Assembly: GCA_002490465.1 (NCBI GenBank)
Contig: DKUB01000074.1
Coordinates: 1-9,441 of the forward strand
Direction of reading: 5' to 3'
Source: Lachnoclostridium sp. UBA7215
GTDB taxonomy: Bacteria; Bacillota; Clostridia; Lachnospirales; Lachnospiraceae
DNA length: 9,441 bases
A model generated the notes under the pieces. It worked only from the letters and a program-made list of their open reading frames with translations, searched no databases and was not told where the DNA came from. Shown piece by piece: positions 1 through 6,574 of this stretch. A program made the translations under genes and the position numbers. Every line of letters begins with the position of its first letter. Positions within the stretch are counted from its first letter, which is position 1.

Positions 1-1225
1 ATGTTATGAAAAGAAAGCAATCAGAAGAAAAAGAGTCATAAAAACGCCATTGGATTTAATTATATTACTGTTGTATTATCTTTATGATAATCATTCTTTA
101 GTAGATGTAAGCCAGTTTGCAATTCTGAAAAATATAGGAAATATAAGTGATACTGCACTCATAAAAAAATTTATTCAATGCAAAGACTGGATTCAATGGC
201 TGATATCAAAGATGATACCAAATGAAATCATTCATTATAAAAAACCAAAAGAACTTGAGCCATACAGGGTAATTGCTGTGGATGCTTCTGATATTGTTCA
301 AAAAGGAGCTGTAAAGAAAACATGGCACTTACATTACGGAATTGACCTGTTTTCATTAACGTGTAACCAATTCAAACTAACAGAACAGTCTACAGGAGAA
401 AGTCTCAAAAATTTCGACATTAAGGAGAAAGACCTTATCATAGCAGACCGTGCCTATGGAACTATTACAAGTATCGAACATTGCCTGGGAAGTGGTGGAG
501 AGTTTATAATAAGAATAAAAAACAAGTCATTTAACTTATACAACCAGCAGGGAGAAAAAATACTTCTTTCTGGCTGGTTAAAAACCATCGGTAAAAAAGC
601 AGAAGAACTTATCGTTTTTATCAAAGATAGTAATAAAAATCTTATCCCATTGAGAATATGTGCAGTAAAGAAAACAAAAGAAGAAATAGTGATAGAAGAA
701 AAGCGGTTAAAGAGACTGGAAAGCAAAAAACAGATAACCTATAGCGAAGATACTAAATTTACACATCAGTTTATGTTTGTAATTACGTCGCTTCCTGCAT
801 CCGTTTCTGCAGAAAAAATACTTGGATTTTACCGTTTACGCTGGCAGGTAGAACTTGTATTTAAAAGATATAAATCCTTACTTGGATTAGGAAATATTCC
901 TACAAAAACAAAAGAATCCAGTGAAGTGTGGTTAAACGGAAAAATGTTTTTGGCACTGCTCATAGAAAAATATCTCGGAGATATTGATTTTTCCCCCTCT
1001 TGGAACATCCGGACAGAATCGAAGTGTATGGAAAGAAACGAAATTAGTACGCTTTTTGATTTATACGATGTTACTTCCAGATAAAGAAACTATGTTTTCT
1101 CATGATTTTTTAGAACTGTCTAAAAATGCTTTTATTGAAAAACGTAAGATGCCAAGACAGCAACTTTGTCAATTTTTTAAAGTTGGTGCGTATGGGGCGT
1201 ATCCCCTTAATATCCCCCAAAGCCG
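1..1225 (+). mobile_element. IS4-family insertion sequence, left end outside the window
   Basis: The transposase coding frame is open from base 2, so the left end of the element lies outside the window. The right boundary is placed only roughly. The translated frame changes from transposase-like residues (ending near base 1190) to surface-protein-like residues (from about base 1230), and base composition changes from AT-rich to mixed at the same point. Without the left inverted repeat I cannot identify the matching right repeat or a target duplication. The element sits in, and has removed the 5' part of, a surface-protein gene. Confidence 0.7.
2..1084 (+). CDS. IS4-family DDE transposase, 5' partial and frameshifted near its 3' end
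   Basis: This is a cut-and-paste DDE transposase. Numbered from the TTG at 50, the first Asp is in IAVDASD (D78) and the second in IIADRAYG (D133). The catalytic Glu is in the IS4 signature Y-x2-R-x3-E-x6-K, starting at Y261 with E268 and complete here. Codons 2-49 also read as transposase, so the TTG at 50 is not a real start. After DFSP (bases 986-997) the frame becomes nonsense and stops at 1084. The expected C-terminal helix region (VWKETKLVRFLIYTMLL and onward) continues in the next frame from about 998. One extra base in the T5C5 run (988-997) explains this. All catalytic residues lie before the shift, but loss of the C-terminal helices probably inactivates the protein. IS4 membership is sure; the subgroup is not. 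Confidence 0.85.
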   Translation, partial: CYEKKAIRRKRVIKTPLDLIILLLYYLYDNHSLVDVSQFAILKNIGNISDTALIKKFIQCKDWIQWLISKMIPNEIIHYKKPKELEPYRVIAVDASDIVQKGAVKKTWHLHYGIDLFSLTCNQFKLTEQSTGESLKNFDIKEKDLIIADRAYGTITSIEHCLGSGGEFIIRIKNKSFNLYNQQGEKILLSGWLKTIGKKAEELIVFIKDSNKNLIPLRICAVKKTKEEIVIEEKRLKRLESKKQITYSEDTKFTHQFMFVITSLPASVSAEKILGFYRLRWQVELVFKRYKSLLGLGNIPTKTKESSEVWLNGKMFLALLIEKYLGDIDFSPSWNIRTESKCMERNEISTLFDLYDVTSR

Positions 1226-2252
1226 GATTGATGCAGCCAATACGGTAAGGACGGTATCTGACAGCCTGATTCTCCCAGATGGCTGGGAATGGCAGAATGG
1301 GGACGGAGATAAGGAAATCCCTGCCGGGGGTTCCGTTGTGGCAACTGCGGAATATACAGGGGACGATAAGGAAATATACCAGACAATCTCTGTTGCGGTT
1401 ACAATTACAAGAGAACCATGTACGGAAGATATGACAGTGCGTTTTGATGGAGATGTGGATCGTGAGCCGACCTGTACAGAACAGGGGAAGGGACACACCA
1501 TCTGCTCTGTCTGTGGTGATGTCATGAGGGATTCGGTAACAGTTGATGCGAAAGGACATGACTGGGATGCGGATTTTACCATAGACAAGGCTGCGGACTG
1601 CAGGGAAGCAGGGAGTAAGTCAATCCACTGTAAAAACTGTGACAGCACGAAAGATGTTACGGAGATTGAAATTACAGGGCATAGCTGGAATGAGGGCGAG
1701 GTTATACAGGAAGCGACATGCCAGCAAGAGGGACAAAAAGTCTTCTCCTGCAATAATTGCGGGGATACAAGGACAGAAACGCTTGCCAAAACAGGTCATA
1801 TACCAGGAACTCCGGTAAAAGAAAACCCTGTAAATGCAGACTGTACGGAATCCGGCTCTTATGATGAGGTGGCATATTGCACATCCTGCAGCCAGGAGAT
1901 CAGTCGCAAAAAGATGGAAGTTGTCGCATTAGGGCACAGTCTTTCAAAGGTGTCGGAAAAAGCCGCCACTGTGTCAGAAACAGGATACCGAGAACACTGG
2001 GCCTGTAGCAGATGCGGCAGATTATTTTCAGATCAGGATGCTTTGGCTGAAATTACTATCCTTGATGTTACGATACCGAAAGTGGACGGGCAGGGAACTA
2101 CAGGAACAGAAAATAACGGGAATGATGATAACCCGTCACCGTCAAAGCCGGGTGATAACCCAGCGAACCCTGTCCGGCCATCTCCTGATGAAAATGGGGA
2201 AACAGCGAAGCCGTCAGATGGCGGGGATACGCCTGGGACAAGTCCTTCAGGC

Positions 2253-2420
2253 GATAATGTAACCCCTTCCCCAAGCCCGTCATCAGGAGATGATGAAAGA
2301 CCATCTACTGCGCCAGCCGAAAATGAGAATGTAACGCCTTCTCCAAAACCGCCAGTAAATGATGGCGGAATGCCCTCCCCTCACCCATCAGGGGATGATG
2401 TAACCCCTTCGCTGAATCCG
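2253..2420 (+). repeat. Imperfect 69-72 bp tandem repeats in the Pro/Ser stalk
   Basis: The stretch beginning GA-AATGTAACCCCTTC recurs at 2253, 2325 and 2394 with small changes. Each unit encodes (D/E)NVTPSP or DVTPS, then a Pro/Ser/Gly-rich run of 23-24 residues. This is typical of wall-spanning stalks of surface proteins. The third copy is cut short by the IS1182 element at 2419. Confidence 0.7.
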
Positions 2421-2435
2421 GAGGGCACTGAAAAA
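2419..2435 (+). repeat. IS1182 left terminal inverted repeat
   Basis: This 17-bp sequence matches the right repeat perfectly in reverse complement. It is translated as EGTEK at the end of the surface-protein fragment. Confidence 0.85.
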
Positions 2436-2436
2436 G

Positions 2437-2465
2437 TAGATAATACCGTCTGTATTTGCTATAAT
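2437..2465 (+). promoter_or_regulatory. Internal promoter of the IS1182 transposase
   Basis: A perfect -10 TATAAT lies at 2460-2465. TAGATA at 2437-2442 (4 of 6 to TTGACA) sits exactly 17 bp upstream. The predicted start is near 2472, inside the element, 20-odd bases before the ATG. The -10 lies in the loop of the hairpin at 2442-2490. Confidence 0.6.
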
Positions 2466-2490
2466 GTATATATCAAATACAGGCGGTGTT
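2442..2490 (+). promoter_or_regulatory. Hairpin over the transposase ribosome site, likely read-through shield
   Basis: Arms 2442-2458 and 2474-2490 pair over 17 positions, with G-U wobbles at 2444/2488 and 2449/2483 and no mismatch. The loop is 15 nt. The right arm contains AGGCGG (2481-2486), the SD for the ATG at 2494, and is followed by a short T run (2489-2493). RNA entering from outside would hide the SD and might terminate. RNA started at the internal promoter lacks the left arm and leaves the SD free. This matches the logic known for IS10 and IS50; its operation here is inferred. Confidence 0.6.
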
Positions 2491-2493
2491 TTT

Positions 2494-3957
2494 ATGATTG
2501 AACAACAACAGAGATTAGTGTTAAGCCCATACATGGAAATATATGAATTAGTAATCCCGAAAGACAATCTTCTTCGGCAGATAAAAGAACTGGTTGATTT
2601 CAGTTTTATTTATGATGGACTGCTTGATAAATATTGTCTGAATAATGGACGGAATGCAGTCCCGCCAATCCGGATGTTCAAATATCTGCTTTTAAAATCC
2701 ATTTATGACTTATCAGATGCCGATGTTGTAGAGCGGTCTAAATATGATATGTCTTTCAAATATTTTCTGGACATGGCGCCGGAAGATAAAGTCATAAATC
2801 CCAGTTCATTGACCAAGTTTCGTAAACTGCGTTTAAAAGACATGAATCTTCTGGACATGCTGATTGCTAAAACGGTTCGGATTGCATTGGATAAAGGAAT
2901 CATAAAATCGAAATCCATTATCGTGGATGCGACTCATACAAAATCAAGGTATAATCAGAAAACGCCAAGGCAGGCACTTCAGGAGCAGTCTAAGAAACTG
3001 CGGCGTGCCATCTATGAAATAGATGAAACAATGAAAGAACAATTACCCGATAAAAACACGGAAGATTCTTTGGAAAAAGAATTAGAATACTGCAAAGAGC
3101 TTATCTCAGTGATAAAGGGAAAGGAAAGATTATGCGGTTATCCGAAAGTGCAGGAAAAAATAAATTTATTAGAAGAATCCGTCAGTGACGACATGGAGCA
3201 TCTGGAAACTTCAAAAGATGGGGATGCCAAAACCGGACATAAAACAGCGGACACTTCTTTTTTTGGATATAAGACACATATCGCCATGACGGAAGAACGG
3301 ATTATTACGGCGGCAACAGTTACCAGCGGGGAAAAGACAGATGGAAGAGAACTTCCGGCTCTGGTCAGGAAAAGCAGGGATGCCGGAATCGAAGTGGAAA
3401 CAGTCATCGGCGACAAGGCTTATTCAGATAAGAAAAATATTGAAGCGGCAAAAGATGGAGGGTATGAGCTGATTGCCAGGTTAAACAGCGTTATTACACA
3501 GGGGAAACGGAGCAAAGAAGATGAATTTGAATTCAATAAAGATGCCGGCATGTACCAATGCAGGGCGGGGCATCTGGCAATCCGTAAATATCATGATAAA
3601 CGGCGAAAAGAGAAAAAGAATAAAAACCCACGGATGATATATTTTTTTGACGTGGAAAAATGTAAATGCTGCCCATACAGGGAAGGCTGTTACAAGGAGG
3701 GGGCAAAAAAGAAGACCTACAGTGAAACACTGGTCTGCGATGCCCACAGTGGGCAGGCAGAGTTTCAGGAGACAGAGTATTTTAAAGAGAAGATGAAAGA
3801 ACGCTATAAGATAGAAGCAAAAAACAGCGAACTAAAACACAGGCATGGTTATGACGTTGCGTCATCATCAGGCCTTAACGGCATGGAAATGCAGGGAGCA
3901 ATGGCTGTATTCGCAGTAAATCTCAAAAGAATCATTAAGTTAATAAGAGAAAAATAA
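2494..3957 (+). CDS. IS1182-family DDE transposase, apparently intact
   Basis: This 487-residue protein catalyses transposition of the surrounding element. The N-terminal part (LSPYMEIYELVIP to about residue 100) matches the DUF772 region typical of the family. The C-terminal part is a DDE_Tnp_1-type catalytic domain. Candidate catalytic residues are D145 (IIVDATHTKSRYN), D307 (VIGDKAYSDKKN) and E441 (RYKIEAKNSELKH). A Cys cluster (KCKCCPYREGC, about residue 390) sits before the catalytic Glu, as in relatives. I chose the ATG at 2494 rather than 2464: AGGCGG lies 7 nt upstream of it, and 2464 lies within the -10 box. No frameshift or internal stop is visible, so this is the one element here that could still move on its own. 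Confidence 0.9.
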   Translation: MIEQQQRLVLSPYMEIYELVIPKDNLLRQIKELVDFSFIYDGLLDKYCLNNGRNAVPPIRMFKYLLLKSIYDLSDADVVERSKYDMSFKYFLDMAPEDKVINPSSLTKFRKLRLKDMNLLDMLIAKTVRIALDKGIIKSKSIIVDATHTKSRYNQKTPRQALQEQSKKLRRAIYEIDETMKEQLPDKNTEDSLEKELEYCKELISVIKGKERLCGYPKVQEKINLLEESVSDDMEHLETSKDGDAKTGHKTADTSFFGYKTHIAMTEERIITAATVTSGEKTDGRELPALVRKSRDAGIEVETVIGDKAYSDKKNIEAAKDGGYELIARLNSVITQGKRSKEDEFEFNKDAGMYQCRAGHLAIRKYHDKRRKEKKNKNPRMIYFFDVEKCKCCPYREGCYKEGAKKKTYSETLVCDAHSGQAEFQETEYFKEKMKERYKIEAKNSELKHRHGYDVASSSGLNGMEMQGAMAVFAVNLKRIIKLIREK

Positions 3958-4005
3958 AGGGAGTATAGGATATAAAACAAAGGAAATATAACAATCAAGC
4001 ATACA

Positions 4006-4043
4006 AAAAATCCACCAAAGTCATTCAAGACTGGTGGATTTTT
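4006..4043. terminator. Bidirectional rho-independent terminator at the end of IS1182
   Basis: AAAAATCCACC (4006-4016) pairs with GGTGGATTTTT (4033-4043). An inner AGTC/GACT stem (4019-4022 with 4029-4032) closes a 6-nt ATTCAA loop, with two bases bulged. The A run and T run make it usable from either side. It lies about 50 bases after the transposase stop and inside the right inverted repeat. Confidence 0.75.
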
Positions 4044-4356
4044 ATATGTCCATTAGAATTTGAGTTAAAGAGATATGTTTTTCAGTGCCCTCCGTGTAAA
4101 GGGGAGCGTATTTTTTGACAGCTGAGAACCAACGTTTGCGTACCTCATCAAGTGACCAGGAGGATGCCCTGAAAAAATGCAGCATAGAATCATAACATCC
4201 CAGACGAAGTGCAAGGTCACGGATAACAGAGGTAACACCAAGTTTATCAGAACGTAGCATAAGCCCCAGGGTAATTGTCACAAACCAGCGGAATGTAGCT
4301 TTACGGGAGAAGCAGGACTCAAAATGGCACAAAACATTTTCAATAAAATTTAGCAT
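4042..4356 (-). pseudogene. N-terminal remnant of an unrelated DDE transposase cut by IS1182
   Basis: The ATG at 4356 (minus strand) opens a 104-codon frame. About 87 codons, down to base 4095, read like the N-terminus of a Lachnospiraceae-type transposase (MLNFIENVLCHFESCF, then RWFVTITLGLMLRSDKLGV and LHFFRASSWSL). No catalytic Asp is reached. The remaining 17 codons (EGTEKHISLTQ and on) are encoded by the IS1182 end, so the body of this gene has been lost. The catalytic part is not present beyond the left end of IS1182 either. The family is recognised by recall of similar N-termini, not by a motif. Confidence 0.65.
4078..4094 (-). repeat. IS1182 right terminal inverted repeat
   Basis: This is the reverse complement of the left repeat at 2419-2435, with 17 of 17 bases matching. 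It marks the point where the minus-strand transposase remnant is cut. Confidence 0.85.
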
Positions 4357-4357
4357 A

Positions 4358-4377
4358 TCATATGGTCAGCCATATGA
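4358..4377. repeat. Perfect 8-bp hairpin upstream of the transposase remnant
   Basis: TCATATGG (4358-4365) and CCATATGA (4370-4377) flank a TCAG loop. It lies directly before the ATG of the minus-strand remnant, so it would be in that gene's leader. The rest of 4378-4448 is AT-rich sequence, presumably the outer part of the old element; I see no gene or clear end repeat in it. Confidence 0.5.
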
Positions 4378-4484
4378 AAGCGTATAACACTCATACATAG
4401 AATAACTTTTTCAGAGGTTTTATCCATTTTGTTCTGATAACTACAAAACTATAAATGAGCAAATATAAAAAATTGCACAATGTA

Positions 4485-5609
4485 TTATGCTACCAAAGCC
4501 AAAACTTCTTCAAAATGGATGTGCCTTGTTCCGCACTGGTAGATGAAACGGATCCGTTCTTCCTGGATATGGCTATAAATATAGGAATATCCGTCCTCGA
4601 AGGACATGGTTTCACCACATCCAGTACATGCGATCAAATGTGCCAGCGACATCAGCAGCCAGTATCTCCGAATCCCTTCTGATGAACGGACCTGGTATCT
4701 GTCAAATGCCAGTTTGTCTTTTGACTGACGGAAAAAGACCTCCACCGGCCACCGTTTCACATAGTTGTCCAGAATCTCCCGGGTGCTTAAGGAAACATCC
4801 GTGCTGATAAAAGCCCGCAGGGCTTTAGGGACATGGAATGCATCCTTCGGGTAGCTGATCAGCACCACTGCATTTTCAACGCCGTTAAGTTTTCCTTCAT
4901 ACCGGTAGACATAATAACTCCGGCTGCCAACGGTCACGAGGCTGACAGCGGCATCTGTCTTCCGTAAATGGATGGCAAACTCACTGACCTTCTGCTTTAT
5001 TCCGCAGGGGTACAGGATCCGGTTTGTTTTCAGTGCGCCAATGGTGTAGAACCCTTTTTTGATAAAAGCGTCCATGATGTCGCCACATGTATACCAGCTG
5101 TCGCAGAGAAAATAGGAGACAACTGGCGGTATGGGCAGTTCACTGGCAATCTCCTGTACGATCTTTACCTTTGATCTGCTCTTGTCATACATGACAATGG
5201 CATAATTGAGGACAATACCGTTGCAGGAGAGCATGACGGCTACAGCCTGGTGTCCATAGTCCTGCTTTCCCTTAAGATGGGACTGGTGGAAATACGCATC
5301 TTCAATCGGATGCAGAGCCCGTGACGAAGGCTTTGTTTTGGAGGAGATGGTATCATCCACAATACAGAAGACTGGTTTTCCAGAGCGCTGTGCTTCCTTA
5401 TAAATGAACTGGATGACAGTGCTTTTGAGTATGTCTTCCAGTCTGGCATCGTCCCATTTCCCTTTATTAAGGAAATGGGCAATGGTAGTACGATGGCAGA
5501 AACTGTATTTTTCAAAATCAATAGTCTTTCCCTGATATCCAAGAGAAAAGACGGATATCAGGATGGCCATGATATGCTTCATAGTCGTCTGGGAAAAGAC
5601 ACGGCACAA
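4485..5609 (-). CDS. IS701-like DDE transposase, main reading frame
   Basis: The main frame gives 374 residues from a TTG at 5609. Catalytic candidates are the Asp pair D85/D86 (FCIVDDTISSKTKPSS), D170 (SYFLCDSWYTCG) and E290 (RWPVEVFFRQSKDKLAFDRYQVRS), which fit the DDE_5/IS701 type. The TTG has no SD, and the four in-frame codons before it (KKLS) also look native. The expected N-terminus (MMSYRKQYIPFSITLQLL) is found upstream in another frame and ends at a TAA (5622-5620). Joining the two by a +1 step at CTT TAA A gives a 396-residue protein that reads smoothly as LQLLKKLSLCRVF. The gene is therefore either frameshift-mutated or expressed by +1 frameshifting. Confidence 0.8.
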   Translation of the reverse strand: MCRVFSQTTMKHIMAILISVFSLGYQGKTIDFEKYSFCHRTTIAHFLNKGKWDDARLEDILKSTVIQFIYKEAQRSGKPVFCIVDDTISSKTKPSSRALHPIEDAYFHQSHLKGKQDYGHQAVAVMLSCNGIVLNYAIVMYDKSRSKVKIVQEIASELPIPPVVSYFLCDSWYTCGDIMDAFIKKGFYTIGALKTNRILYPCGIKQKVSEFAIHLRKTDAAVSLVTVGSRSYYVYRYEGKLNGVENAVVLISYPKDAFHVPKALRAFISTDVSLSTREILDNYVKRWPVEVFFRQSKDKLAFDRYQVRSSEGIRRYWLLMSLAHLIACTGCGETMSFEDGYSYIYSHIQEERIRFIYQCGTRHIHFEEVLALVA

Positions 5610-5619
5610 ACTTAACTTT

Positions 5620-5676
5620 TTAAAGCAGTTGTAAAGTAATGCTGAATGGTATATACTGTTTTCTATAAGACATCAT
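5620..5676 (-). other. Leader frame of the IS701-like transposase ending at CTT TAA
   Basis: Eighteen codons from the ATG at 5676 (or the adjacent ATG at 5673) end at TAA 5622-5620. The translation matches what is missing from the N-terminus of the main frame. The final sense codon is CTT, so the shift site reads CTT TAA A, the same form as the CUU UGA site in release factor 2 mRNA. No internal SD lies just upstream of the site, unlike in RF2. AAAGG touches the first ATG, which is too close for a good ribosome site, so the start is uncertain. Confidence 0.5.
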
Positions 5677-5718
5677 CCTTTGCAGGTTATTGTTTTCTGG
5701 ACAAAAACAGTATACACC
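5648..5718. repeat. Inverted repeat in the transposase leader of the IS701-like element
   Basis: TATACTGTTTT (5652-5662) and AAAACAGTATA (5704-5714) match perfectly. After one mismatch, GGT/ACC extend the pairing to 5648 and 5718. The 41-nt interval contains the start codons of the leader frame. A minus-strand -10-like TATACT lies in the distal arm (5714-5709), with AAGACA 18 bp upstream, so RNA started there would lack that arm. Confidence 0.5.
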
Positions 5719-5792
5719 CAAAAAGGCGTGATGTCTTTATTTTTAAATCATTTTTGGTAAAAATTCAAATTTGCTCATTTATAGATAAAAGA

Positions 5793-6560
5793 ATGAAAAG
5801 AGTAACGGTTGCCCAGTCGTCAGAAAATATAGCTGTATTGTTTGAAGGATGGCAGGAAAGTATGATATGGTCGTGCCTTCAGGGTGTAATGGGAGAGATC
5901 TATGTGGATTCCCTGGAAACGCCTGCTTCTGCCATGGCACTGTTGGGAGATTTCTGTTTTCTGGCGGGAAGACCGGACAAAGAGATGGTGCTGTACGGAG
6001 CGGGCAGGCAGGATTTTATCATCATGGTTCCAAAGGACGAAAACTGGGCTTCTCTGATCGAAACGTGCTGCCCGAAGAATGCGAAAAAAACGGTTCGGTA
6101 TGCGCTCAAAAAAGAACCGGATATATTTGATCAGGAAAAGCTGCAAAGGATCGTAGACGGTCTGCCTGGCAGATACATTTTAAAAATGATGGATAAGACC
6201 TTATTTCTGCGCTGCCGTCAGATCAGCTGGTGCCGGGACTGGGTATCACAGTACGAGGATTATGCGGCGTACCAGAAGCATGGGCTGGGAGCCGTGATTC
6301 TAAGAGATGGCGAACCTGTGTCAGGCGCGTCTTCCTATTCCGGCTATACAGGGGGGATAGAGATAGAGATTGATACCAGGGAAGATTACAGAAGACAGGG
6401 TCTGGCCTGCATATGTGGGGCAAAGCTGATCCTGGAATGCCAAAAACGCGGATGGTATCCCAGTTGGGATGCCCATAATAAAGGGTCTTTGGCTCTGGCC
6501 CAAAAGCTGGGCTATCATTTCGATTACGCGTATACGGTATATGAAGTGGTTAAAAAATGA
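5793..6560 (+). CDS. GNAT family N-acetyltransferase
   Basis: This 255-residue protein would transfer an acetyl group from acetyl-CoA to an amine; the substrate is unknown. The C-terminal half carries the GNAT fold. It has the acetyl-CoA loop RRQGLA (residues 200-205, the Q/R-x-x-G-x-G/A position) after the beta strand GIEIEIDTR, and ends with NKGSLALAQKLGYHF as in motif B. The N-terminal half (IWSCLQGVMGEIYVD, GDFCFLAGRP) resembles the GNAT_acetyltran group, whose members are about 250-265 residues, so the protein looks complete. I use the ATG at 5793. The open frame extends 49 codons upstream to 5646, but those codons lie inside the IS701-like element. The ATG is only 9 bp from the IS end and has no good SD, so the native leader has been lost. 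It converges on the toxin gene with a 14-bp gap. Confidence 0.8.
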   Translation: MKRVTVAQSSENIAVLFEGWQESMIWSCLQGVMGEIYVDSLETPASAMALLGDFCFLAGRPDKEMVLYGAGRQDFIIMVPKDENWASLIETCCPKNAKKTVRYALKKEPDIFDQEKLQRIVDGLPGRYILKMMDKTLFLRCRQISWCRDWVSQYEDYAAYQKHGLGAVILRDGEPVSGASSYSGYTGGIEIEIDTREDYRRQGLACICGAKLILECQKRGWYPSWDAHNKGSLALAQKLGYHFDYAYTVYEVVKK

Positions 6561-6574
6561 GAGTTTCATTGACA

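Larger units (their letters stand above)
984..2501 (+). pseudogene. Chimeric open frame: IS4 transposase tail fused to a surface-protein fragment
   Basis: This 505-codon stretch has no stop but no convincing start of its own (first codon TTG, no SD). Residues 1 to about 66 are the out-of-frame C-terminus of the upstream transposase. From about residue 87 it reads as an extracellular Firmicutes protein: a small beta-type module (90-142, with LPDGWEWQNG), then five repeats with CxxC pairs at C174/C177, C216/C219, C256/C259, C299/C302 and C341/C344, separated by GH(x)W-like motifs. A Pro/Ser/Gly/Asp-rich stalk follows (about 370-485). The N-terminal signal peptide is missing, and so is an LPxTG or membrane anchor. 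The last residues, from EGTEK on, come from the IS1182 inverted repeat. Such CxxC/GH repeats occur in large clostridial wall proteins; I infer four-Cys or Cys/His metal sites or disulfides but cannot assign a ligand. It is a remnant, not a functional gene. Confidence 0.75.
2419..4094 (+). mobile_element. Complete IS1182-family insertion sequence
   Basis: The ends carry a perfect 17-bp inverted repeat: CGGAGGGCACTGAAAAA at 2419-2435 and its reverse complement at 4078-4094. The element is about 1.68 kb with one long transposase gene, in line with the family. The outermost few bases may belong to the target rather than the element. The left flank is the surface-protein stalk and the right flank is a truncated transposase on the opposite strand. 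I see no direct repeat at the two borders, so either the flanks were rearranged after insertion or the element entered with loss of flanking DNA. Confidence 0.85.
4449..5784 (-). mobile_element. IS701-like (IS4 superfamily) insertion sequence
   Basis: The ends carry a perfect 16-bp inverted repeat: CTATAAATGAGCAAAT at 4449-4464 and its reverse complement at 5769-5784. The enclosed 1.34 kb holds one leftward transposase gene. No convincing direct target repeat flanks it, although the outer one to four bases of the repeat may be target rather than element. It separates the transposase remnant on the left from the GNAT gene on the right. Confidence 0.8.

Noticed and set aside
1110..1789. Long minus-strand open frames opposite the surface-protein fragment
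   Set aside because: They mirror the codon pattern of the plus-strand gene, have no ribosome sites, and show no recognisable domains.
1400..2090. Cys-rich repeats as multiheme cytochrome or a zinc-finger regulator
   Set aside because: The pairs are CxxC without the following His needed for heme, and the context is a secreted wall protein with a Pro/Ser stalk, not a regulator.
2253..2420. CRISPR-like direct repeats
   Set aside because: The repeats are in frame, imperfect, and encode a Pro/Ser stalk. There are no identical repeats with unique spacers.
2464..2493. Upstream ATG for the IS1182 transposase at 2464
   Set aside because: It overlaps the -10 box and precedes the predicted transcript start. 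The SD fits the ATG at 2494.
4440..5795. Target-site duplication for the IS701-like element
   Set aside because: I tried 3-5 bp repeats with several possible element ends and found no matching pair.
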